Positions 57,547-64,000 of a stretch of DNA of 64,000 nt are shown here, in pieces. The number at the start of each line of letters is the position of its first letter. The first letter of the stretch is position 1. A model generated the notes under the pieces. The model saw only the letters and a program-made list of their open reading frames with translations. It was not told the DNA's origin and did not search any database. Source of the DNA: Opitutaceae bacterium (GTDB taxonomy: Bacteria > Verrucomicrobiota > Verrucomicrobiia > Opitutales > Opitutaceae); the NCBI GenBank assembly GCA_003164715.1, contig PLTZ01000076.1, positions 1-64,000 of the forward strand. The letters are read 5' to 3'. The position numbers and the translations under genes were made by a program.

Positions 57547-58497
57547 ATGACGACCCGACTCTCGCCGACCGCCCTCATCCTCGCACTTGCCTGCGCCTCG
57601 CCCGCCTTCCCCAAGGACGGGGGAAAATGGGTGGTCGGCATGAGCCAGTGCAACCTGGGCGAGCCCTGGCGCGTCCAGATGAACGCCGACATCCGCAGGG
57701 AGGCGGCGGCGCACCCGGAGCTTGAGCTCATCTTCAAGGACGCGCAGAACGACACGCTCAGGCAGCGGGCTCAGATCGAGGAGTTCGTCAACTCGGGCGT
57801 CGACCTGCTCATCGTTTCGCCGAAGGAGGCGGCGCCCCTCACGCCCCCGGTCGCCGAGGCGTACCGGCGCGGAGTCCCGGTCATCGTGCTCGACCGCCGG
57901 GTGCTCGGAAGCGACTACACCGAGTTCATCGGCGCGAACAACCGCATGATCGGGAAGGCCGCCGGCGCGTGGGCCGTCGGTCGCCTCGCCGAGCTCCCGG
58001 CGGTCAGGAAGGGGGCCCGGGCGCGCGTGGTGGAGCTCGAGGGGCTGATGACCTCCATTCCGGCGCAGGACCGCGGGGCGGGGTTTCACGAGGCGCTCAA
58101 GGGGGCGCCGGTGGACATCGTCTACACGGCGGACATGAAGTGGCTCGAGCCGCAGGCTCGGATGGAGATGGAGTCGGCGCTGTCGGTCCAGCCGCAGATC
58201 GACCTGGTCTTCGCGCACAACGACCCGGGCGCGCACGGCGCGTACCTGGCGGCGCAGGCCGCCGGCCGGGAGCGCGACATCATCTTCGTCGGCATCGACG
58301 CCCTGGCGCAGGAGGGGCAGGTCTACGTGAGGCAGGGCGTGTTGGCGGCGACGTTCGAGTACCCGACGGGCGGCCGCGAGGCGGTGGAGGACGCGCTCAA
58401 GATCCTGCGCCGCGAGAGCGTGCCGAAGGAGGTGACGCTCAGGTCGCGAGTCTTCACGCCCGACAACGTCGCCAGCGGAGGCGAGTGGCTCAAGTAG
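57547..58497 (+). CDS. Periplasmic sugar-binding protein (RbsB/peripla_BP_4 family)
   Basis: A 316-residue exported protein with signal peptide (LSPTALILALACASPAFPKDGG). The ligand-binding fold is typical of the ribose-binding group: KWVVGMSQCNLGEPWRVQMNADIRREAAAHPELELIF, QRAQIEEFVNSGVDLLIVSPKEAAPL, GVPVIVLDRRV, DLVFAHNDPGAHGAYLAAQAAG and IIFVGIDALAQEGQVYVRQGVLAATFEYP. It delivers the sugar to the permease pair upstream. The gene is last in the transporter operon, 43 bases after the permease. Confidence 0.92.
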   Translation: MTTRLSPTALILALACASPAFPKDGGKWVVGMSQCNLGEPWRVQMNADIRREAAAHPELELIFKDAQNDTLRQRAQIEEFVNSGVDLLIVSPKEAAPLTPPVAEAYRRGVPVIVLDRRVLGSDYTEFIGANNRMIGKAAGAWAVGRLAELPAVRKGARARVVELEGLMTSIPAQDRGAGFHEALKGAPVDIVYTADMKWLEPQARMEMESALSVQPQIDLVFAHNDPGAHGAYLAAQAAGRERDIIFVGIDALAQEGQVYVRQGVLAATFEYPTGGREAVEDALKILRRESVPKEVTLRSRVFTPDNVASGGEWLK

Positions 58498-58530
58498 GGG
58501 GAGCTTCCCCCTTCCGGCGGCCGCCGGAAG
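58497..58530. terminator. Double hairpin between convergent transporter and isomerase genes
   Basis: A 6-bp stem (GGGGGA/TCCCCC, 3-base loop) starts at the last base of the binding-protein gene. It is followed by CTTCCGGCGGCCGCCGGAAG, a perfect 20-base palindrome, in the 37-base gap before the convergent gene's stop. There is no T-run. It fits a bidirectional terminator or transcript end-protection element. Confidence 0.6.
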
Positions 58531-58534
58531 CCCG

Positions 58535-60139
58535 TCACACGTCCCCGCAGACCGACACCTCGAGCCCCAGCTCGGCCATGGCCGCGGCCTTGGTGAAGAG
58601 CGCCTTCCGGGCCTCGGACCGTCCCGGGGCGTAGGCCACCTGGATGTGGTTGCTCTTGTGGCGCGCCATCATCTGGTCGCGCGAGATGCCCTGGAGCACC
58701 GCGTGCATGATCGGCCACTGCGGCGTGGTCAGCCGCCACCGCTCTTCGCTCTCGCGCTTCGGCAGCCTGACCACCTCGGCAAGCCCGGTGTCGAACTTGA
58801 GCCTCCCGTCCTCGATGAAGACCCGGCTCCAGACCACCCAGCCCGGCTTGCTCACACCCTTCAGGGTCCCTCCCCCCAGCCGGAAGAACATCGGCGGCTG
58901 GCGCTCGCTCGTCGCGCCCCTGAACCCGCCCGTGAAATGGGCCGGCGGGGCGGCTCCGGAGATGAGGAGGACCCAGACATAGGCGTCGACGGCCCGGTCC
59001 CGGTAGGCCCTTCCCCACCTGATGTCGTGAAGCGTGGTCTCCGGCGGATACCCGAGCCGCCTCCAGAGCTGGTAGGTGACGATCGCGTCGAGCCCGGCGC
59101 ACTCGTCGACCTCGTTGAAGTGTGGCAGCGCCTCGCCCCGGTACAGCACCCTCCCGGTCGCCTCGTCGCGGACGGGCGGGCGCACCCTGCTGTTGAGCAG
59201 GCCTTCGGCCAGGTCGGACGCCGGCGCGAGGTCCCTCAAGCCCTGCTGGTACTGGATCCCGATGGCCGCGGCGCCGAACTCCGCGGCGATGCGGACGGCG
59301 GCGACGTACATCTTGCACTGCAGGAGCACCTGGCCGCGGGTGAGCTCCGTGGCCTCGTCGGTCCCGAGCGCGAACCCCACGCCCCGGTTCCGCATCCACC
59401 GGTAGACGGCGCGGGCCTCGCCGTCCTTGACCGTCAGCATCCTCGCGTAGAGGGTCGACTGGCTCAGCCGCTCCTTGAAGACCCCGGTCGGATTGAGCAG
59501 GTGGTCGGGGATGATCGCGTTGAACATGCCCATGCAGCCCTCGTCGAAGACGCCCATGATGAGCTTGTCGCTCCTGAGGCGGCGGGCGTAGGCGCGGCCC
59601 GCCCTGGCGGCGGCGGCCGGGATGCGCAGCGCCGCCAGCGGCCTGGCGTGGGACGTGTCGTGGCGGACCCTGCCCGTCTTGAGCCACGAGCGCAGCCCCC
59701 GCAGGAAGAACGGATCCGTGAACCCCTCGCTCCAGAGCGTGCTGTAGCGGACGCCCGCCTTGGTCAGCGAGGCGTTCAGGTTGAGGAGCCCGACGAGGCC
59801 CGGATAGGTGCCGCTCCAGTTCGCGACGGTGAGGATCGGCCCGCGGTGGGAGATGAGGCCCGCCAGGACGTGCTGGCTGTACTGCCACACGGCCTCGGCC
59901 ACGACCAGGGGCGCGTCGCGCGGGATCCGGCGAAAGACCTCCATGCCATGCTTCTGGCTGTCGATGAACCCGTGCCGCTTGGCGCGGTCGTAGCCGTGGG
60001 CGCGCCGCACCCTGCGGCCCTCCCGTTCGATGGCGGCGACGAGGAGCCGCTCCATCGCGGCCTGCGCCTGCTCGCACTGCCGGTTCGCCGAAAGGCGCAG
60101 GTCGCCGTTTGCAATGAGGTAAATGGCTCTGGAGCTCAT
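58535..60139 (-). CDS. L-fucose/arabinose isomerase-family protein
   Basis: A 534-residue soluble protein with the layout of FucI/AraA family members: N1 Rossmann-like start (RAIYLIANGDLRLSANRQCEQAQAAMERLL), ILTVANWSGTYPGLVGLLNLNASLTKAG, MGVFDEGCMGMFNAIIPDHLL in the middle and DAIVTYQLWRRLGYPPETTLHDIRWG towards the end. The acidic metal-binding residues of FucI (Glu, Asp) appear to be retained within the MFNAI and DIRWG regions, but I cannot align them reliably. Likely ketol-isomerisation of a deoxy- or pentose sugar brought in by the facing transporter. Same operon as the esterase and GH94 genes. Confidence 0.8.
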   Translation of the reverse strand: MSSRAIYLIANGDLRLSANRQCEQAQAAMERLLVAAIEREGRRVRRAHGYDRAKRHGFIDSQKHGMEVFRRIPRDAPLVVAEAVWQYSQHVLAGLISHRGPILTVANWSGTYPGLVGLLNLNASLTKAGVRYSTLWSEGFTDPFFLRGLRSWLKTGRVRHDTSHARPLAALRIPAAAARAGRAYARRLRSDKLIMGVFDEGCMGMFNAIIPDHLLNPTGVFKERLSQSTLYARMLTVKDGEARAVYRWMRNRGVGFALGTDEATELTRGQVLLQCKMYVAAVRIAAEFGAAAIGIQYQQGLRDLAPASDLAEGLLNSRVRPPVRDEATGRVLYRGEALPHFNEVDECAGLDAIVTYQLWRRLGYPPETTLHDIRWGRAYRDRAVDAYVWVLLISGAAPPAHFTGGFRGATSERQPPMFFRLGGGTLKGVSKPGWVVWSRVFIEDGRLKFDTGLAEVVRLPKRESEERWRLTTPQWPIMHAVLQGISRDQMMARHKSNHIQVAYAPGRSEARKALFTKAAAMAELGLEVSVCGDV

Positions 60140-60184
60140 GGGCTGGGGGGGCGGGAGGGAGCCCGCCGTCCGATGTGTCGATTC

Positions 60185-61756
60185 TTAAAACCCGGGAATT
60201 CGGTCGAGGAACAGGTAGCGTCCGCGGTGGCTGTCCGCCGCGGCGCCGGGATGGGGCGAAAGGTGCATCACTGGGTAGCCATCCGAGGCATTGTACTCGG
60301 GCCAGCTCGGCAGGCCCGGGCCGTTCGGGTTTCCCGTCCTTGCGAAGTTCGTCCAGTACGATGACACCAGCTCCGATAGCTCGTGGTCCTCGGGCCGCCA
60401 CGGCAGGTTCTTGGAGTAGAGCGTGCGGAAGACAAATTCGATTTCTCCGGAGTGGTTAGCCCTGGGCTCCGCGCCCGGGGCCGCGTCCTTCGGAAGCGGC
60501 AGGGGCTGGTCGAATTCATACCGGTAGACGGGGCTCCCGCCGGTCCTCAGGTGCACTTCTAGCCATTTCCACGTGGGGTAGCCCATGAACCTGTCCCCCT
60601 CCAGGTCCTGCGCCGCCCGCTTGGCCTCGGAATCGGTCGCGGCCGGGTAGAGCTCCAGGAAGGCCCTGGCATTGGCGCCGAACCGGGTTGAGGCGAGCGC
60701 GACGTAGTTGGCCACCGTCGGGGAGGCGCCGCCAAAGAAGGAATCGTAGCTTCCCTCGTCCCGGTTCCATCCGGCCAGTAGCGGTATCCGGCTCTGCGCG
60801 CCTGCCGCGTAGGCGGTCGGGCCGTCGGCCGTCAGGAAGTATCCGTCGACATCCGGCGAGAAGTACTCCTGGGGCAGCTTGAGCGCCGCCTCAAGAACCT
60901 CCTTCGCGGGCCTCGCGCGCAGTTCCTCGATCGAGGCGCCCCCAAACGCCGTCTGGGCGAACTTCAGGCCCTGCGCCTCGGCGTCGGCGCGCGCCGTGAG
61001 CGGCAGCGTCGAGCCGAAGAAGGCGCCGCTTTCGCCGATGGCGCGCTGGAAGAGCCCCTGCGCCAGAGGCGACGCCATGAGGGCGCAGACCGAGACCGAT
61101 CCCGCCGACTCGCCAAAGACGGTGACGTTGTCGGGGTCGCCGCCGAAGGTGGCGATGTTCCTCTTGACCCATTGGAGGGCGGCGAGCTGGTCGAGGAGCC
61201 CGTAGTTGCCCGACGCGTGGTGCCCCGACTCCTGCGCCAGAGCGGGGTGGGCGAGGAACCCGAACACCCCCATGCGGTAGTTCATGGAGACCACCAGGAC
61301 GCCCTTCTTCGAGAGGTTCCCCGCGTCCTGGCGGGGCTCGGACGACGCTCCGGCCACGAATCCCCCGCCGTGGATCCACACCATGACCGGCAGCCTGGCC
61401 TGGGGCGGATTCGCCGGCATCCAGAGGTTGAGGTACAGGCAGTCCTCGCTTGGCCCCGTGTCGTGGAACACCATGTCGTCGTAGATCCGCCCCTGCATGG
61501 CGCGCGGGGGGAAGTCGACCGCCTTGCGCACCCCGGACCAGGGCACCACCGGCTGCGGCGCCTTCCAGCGCAGCGCGCCCACGGGCGGCGCGGCATAGGG
61601 GATGCCCTTGAAGGTGCGCACCTTGCCGTCGGCGCTCACCGCCCCCTCCAGCACGCCGTCAGCGGTCTTCAGCTGGACGGTGCGCACCTGCTGTCCCTGC
61701 AACATCCCGGGCAGGAGCGCGAATAACGAAATCAGTTTCATGTGTCTGGGCTTCAT
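60185..61756 (-). CDS. Exported type-B carboxylesterase
   Basis: A 523-residue alpha/beta hydrolase. ATG 61756 is favoured by an AGGA six bases upstream; a second ATG at 61741 exists. A signal peptide (LISLFALLPGMLQG) is followed by type-B features: FKGIPYAAPPVG, SEDCLYLNLWMP, MVWIHGGGFVAG (oxyanion hole), FGGDPDNVTVFGESAGSVSVCAL with the nucleophile Ser in GESAG, and a late His in APGAEPRANHSGEIEFVF. It hydrolyses carboxylic esters; acetyl or feruloyl groups on hemicellulose are possible substrates. It lies between the isomerase and GH94 genes. Confidence 0.9.
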   Translation of the reverse strand: MKPRHMKLISLFALLPGMLQGQQVRTVQLKTADGVLEGAVSADGKVRTFKGIPYAAPPVGALRWKAPQPVVPWSGVRKAVDFPPRAMQGRIYDDMVFHDTGPSEDCLYLNLWMPANPPQARLPVMVWIHGGGFVAGASSEPRQDAGNLSKKGVLVVSMNYRMGVFGFLAHPALAQESGHHASGNYGLLDQLAALQWVKRNIATFGGDPDNVTVFGESAGSVSVCALMASPLAQGLFQRAIGESGAFFGSTLPLTARADAEAQGLKFAQTAFGGASIEELRARPAKEVLEAALKLPQEYFSPDVDGYFLTADGPTAYAAGAQSRIPLLAGWNRDEGSYDSFFGGASPTVANYVALASTRFGANARAFLELYPAATDSEAKRAAQDLEGDRFMGYPTWKWLEVHLRTGGSPVYRYEFDQPLPLPKDAAPGAEPRANHSGEIEFVFRTLYSKNLPWRPEDHELSELVSSYWTNFARTGNPNGPGLPSWPEYNASDGYPVMHLSPHPGAAADSHRGRYLFLDRIPGF

Positions 61757-61834
61757 TTTGTTCCTGCTTCAATCTGTGGGTTCCTTGGCATGGGCCGAGA
61801 TTTCGGTTGGCCGGGTTACGGGCGCCTGTGGCCG

Positions 61835-64000
61835 TCACCCGAGCACGGCGACAATCTGGGCGCCGTCCCTGAGCAGCTTTTGGGGCACGGCGTTCCCGTC
61901 GACCCGCTTTCCGTCGACCGTGAGCGACTTCACGCCGCGGCACACCCCCGCGGGGTTCCTCACCTCGATGTGCACCCGCCTCCCGCGGAAATTGCGGATC
62001 GCCGAGAACCCCGGCCATGACTTGGGGATGCACGGATCGATGCGCAGGCCGCCGACCTCGGGCCGGATCCCGAGGATGTGCTGCGTGGCCGTGTAGTGGG
62101 CCCACGACGCCGTCCCCGAGAGCCAGGGGACCCGCGAGCGGCCGAACTTCTTCGACGCCGGCGCGTGCGTGCTCTGGCAGTGGACGTAGGGCTCAATCTC
62201 GCGCAGCTCGGCGCGGCCGTTCTGTGCGGACGGCATGAACGCCCGGTAGTAGGCGTAGGCCTGGTCGCCGTCGCCGCGGGCGATCTCCGCAAGAACCGCC
62301 CAGCTCTGGGTATGGCTGAAGATCCCCCCGTTCTCCTTGTTCCCGGGGTTGAAGAGGACCGCCCGCATCACCTTCACGGACGTCTTCGCAAAGGGCGGGT
62401 TGCACAGGGCCACGCCGTACTCCGAGGCCAGGAGCTCCCTTACGGCCCCGAGTGCGAGCTTTGCCTGCACCGGAGTCGCCGCGCCGGACATGACGGCCCA
62501 GCACTGCGTGTTGAGATAGATCCGGCCCTCCCGAGCCTTGCGCGTGCCGAAGACCTCGCCGTCCTCGCTGATCGCCCAGATAAACCAGCGGCCGTCCCAG
62601 CAGACCTTCGCGATCTTGCGGTCGAGTTTCTCCAGCTCGGCGAGCGCCCACCGGCGCTCGCCGGGCCTGCCGAGGCCGGCCGCGATCTCGGCGTAGGTCG
62701 CCAGGCCCAGCCTCAGCTGGAACGCGACGAAGACCGATTCCCCCTTGTAGCCCAGCTTGAGGCAGTCGTTCCAGTCGGCCAGGAGGCCGCACGGGAGCCC
62801 GTGCTTGCCGACCCGCCCGAGGTTGAACTCGAGGGCCCGGCGCAGGTGGCCAAAGACCGTCGCCCGGCCCCGGTCGGCGTACGGGACGACCTCGCGGTAG
62901 AACGCCGTGTCGCCCGTCTCGGCGACGTACGCCGGGATCGTGTTGAAGAACCACAGGCAGTCGTCGCTCCTGTAGTTCTGGGGCGGCGTCGGCCTCATCC
63001 TTCCCGGTGCGTGCGACCAGGGGCGAATCTCGGGCTGGGCCCCCCCGGTCGCGTCCTGCCCCGAGAGCATGAGGACCAGCCGGCTTCGCACCTCCCTCGG
63101 CAGCATGCCCGCGACGCCGAGCATGTCCTGGACCGTGTCGCGGAAGCCGAAGCCGTCGCGCTGGTCGCCCGTGTACACGAGCGAGCATGAGCGGGACCAT
63201 TCGAAGGTCATCAGGGCGTTGTACGCGCCCCAGACGTTGGTCATGTGGTCGAAGTCCGGGTCGGGGGTCTTCACCTGCAGCGCGTCGAGGAGCCCGTGCC
63301 AGTGGCGCTTAAGTCTCCCGAGTTCGCGGTCGACGGCGTCCGCGGACGCAAAGCGCGCGCGCGTCCGCTTGGCGCGCGCGTGATCGCCTATCCCGAGGAG
63401 GACAAGGATGTCGGCCGAGGCCCCGGGGGCCAGCTCGAGGTCGCTCTGGATGGCGCCGCATCCGTTGTCCGAGAACTGCTCGTGGTTGCCGCAGGAGCCC
63501 CGCTCGACGGCCTCGGGCCGGTCGAACGACCTGTAGACGCCGAGGAACTTCTCCCGCTCGCAGTCAAAGCCGGCGATTGTCCCGCCGACCTGCGTCATCC
63601 ACCAATAGCGGGCCTGGTCCTTGTTCGCGAAGTTCTCCGGGTCGCGCGGCAGGCGGCGGCAGGAGGAGGCGAGGATGAACCCGTCTCGCCATACGGCGTC
63701 GGAGATGAACTGCGCGTACTGGAGGTTCAGCGTGTCCTGGATGAGGTTCCACTCCGTCGTGAACTCGCAGAACGAGAAGACGCTCAGGCGCCGCGCGCGG
63801 TCGCCGGCGTTGGTGACCCGAAGGCGCCAGTACTCGAACTCCTGGCCCAGCGGCACGAAGTACGTGGCCTCGCTGCGGATGCCCCGCCACTCGCTCTCGA
63901 TGACCGCGTAGCCGAGGCCGAACCGCGTCCTTGTCCGGTATTCCTCAAGGGGCTTTCCGACCGGCTGCCACGCCGCGGACCAGAAGTCGCCCCCGTCCCT
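61835..64000 (-). CDS. GH94 family glycoside phosphorylase (cellobiose-phosphorylase-like), 5' end missing
   Basis: The reading frame stays open through the right edge: upstream of the GTG at 63856 the same frame encodes RDGGDFWSAAWQPVGKPLEE and GLGYAVIESEW, a typical GH94 start region, so the gene is cut by the window. About 721 residues are visible. Diagnostic motifs are YTGDQRDGFGFRDTVQD, LLADWNDCLKLG with the catalytic Asp, and WLSGTASWAHYTATQHILGIRPEVGGLRIDPCIP. GH94 enzymes reversibly phosphorolyse cellobiose, chitobiose or related disaccharides in the cytoplasm, saving ATP. It heads the operon with an esterase and an isomerase. Confidence 0.92.
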   Translation of the reverse strand, partial: RDGGDFWSAAWQPVGKPLEEYRTRTRFGLGYAVIESEWRGIRSEATYFVPLGQEFEYWRLRVTNAGDRARRLSVFSFCEFTTEWNLIQDTLNLQYAQFISDAVWRDGFILASSCRRLPRDPENFANKDQARYWWMTQVGGTIAGFDCEREKFLGVYRSFDRPEAVERGSCGNHEQFSDNGCGAIQSDLELAPGASADILVLLGIGDHARAKRTRARFASADAVDRELGRLKRHWHGLLDALQVKTPDPDFDHMTNVWGAYNALMTFEWSRSCSLVYTGDQRDGFGFRDTVQDMLGVAGMLPREVRSRLVLMLSGQDATGGAQPEIRPWSHAPGRMRPTPPQNYRSDDCLWFFNTIPAYVAETGDTAFYREVVPYADRGRATVFGHLRRALEFNLGRVGKHGLPCGLLADWNDCLKLGYKGESVFVAFQLRLGLATYAEIAAGLGRPGERRWALAELEKLDRKIAKVCWDGRWFIWAISEDGEVFGTRKAREGRIYLNTQCWAVMSGAATPVQAKLALGAVRELLASEYGVALCNPPFAKTSVKVMRAVLFNPGNKENGGIFSHTQSWAVLAEIARGDGDQAYAYYRAFMPSAQNGRAELREIEPYVHCQSTHAPASKKFGRSRVPWLSGTASWAHYTATQHILGIRPEVGGLRIDPCIPKSWPGFSAIRNFRGRRVHIEVRNPAGVCRGVKSLTVDGKRVDGNAVPQKLLRDGAQIVAVLG

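Overview
The window is a densely packed, GC-rich stretch of bacterial chromosome. It has about 50 protein genes, no gap above roughly 230 bases, and no rRNA, tRNA, CRISPR array or insertion sequence that I can recognise. Many starts lack a Shine-Dalgarno sequence, and TTG, GTG and 4-base-overlap starts are common. The gene content (Tat- and Sec-exported GH2, GH9, GH35, GHL6-type and GH94 carbohydrate enzymes, a sugar ABC transporter, a fucose-isomerase-like enzyme, PTS-IIA/HTH regulators, a large DUF3857/transglutaminase protein) suggests a heterotrophic, polysaccharide-using Verrucomicrobiota bacterium, probably Opitutales. This placement is inference from gene content only.

Region by region. 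(1) 0.2-2.4 kb: a secreted protein with two TonB_C-like domains, then a minus-strand trio of small membrane protein, Spy/CpxP-like periplasmic sensor and ECF sigma factor. (2) 2.6-12.6 kb: one plus-strand operon for a group-4-hydrogenase-like (Hyf/Ehr) membrane complex. It has two paralogous HyfB-like antiporter subunits flanking a PTS-IIA/HTH regulator, then HyfC-, HyfE-, HyfF-like subunits, a HyfG-like large subunit and a ferredoxin-HyfI fusion. The large subunit lacks both NiFe CxxC motifs, and the small subunit lacks three of the four usual N2-cluster cysteines, so this is not a hydrogenase and may not be a classical redox pump. (3) 12.7-14.3 kb: exported GH35 beta-galactosidase. (4) 14.3-24.4 kb: phosphate acquisition: SulP transporter (divergent), Pho box, pstS-hairpin-pstCAB-phoU-phoB-phoR, and the convergent DUF47-pit pair with a reversed Pho-box-like element at its promoter. 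(5) 24.4-28.7 kb: YdcF, TPR and Fur-like genes divergent from priA, then a Dabb protein. (6) 28.9-33.2 kb: a periplasmic molybdenum hydroxylase (IorA/IorB type) with XdhC and MocA maturation proteins. (7) 33.3-41.8 kb: two hybrid histidine kinases, LysE exporter, DbpA-like RNA helicase, a YVTN beta-propeller and a pterin dehydratase. (8) 41.9-50.9 kb: GH9 and GHL6-type enzymes, a stand-alone GGQ release-factor-like protein, thymidine kinase and GH2. (9) 50.9-54.7 kb: a 1280-residue tandem DUF3857/transglutaminase protein whose second protease-like domain has lost its catalytic Cys and His. (10) 55-64 kb: a RbsACB-like sugar ABC transporter facing a GH94 phosphorylase, carboxylesterase and fucose-isomerase-like operon. 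The GH94 gene runs off the right edge.

The parts make sense as an oligosaccharide-scavenging, phosphate-responsive cell. The most unusual element is the Hyf/Ehr-like operon with an embedded PTS-type regulator and missing metal ligands.
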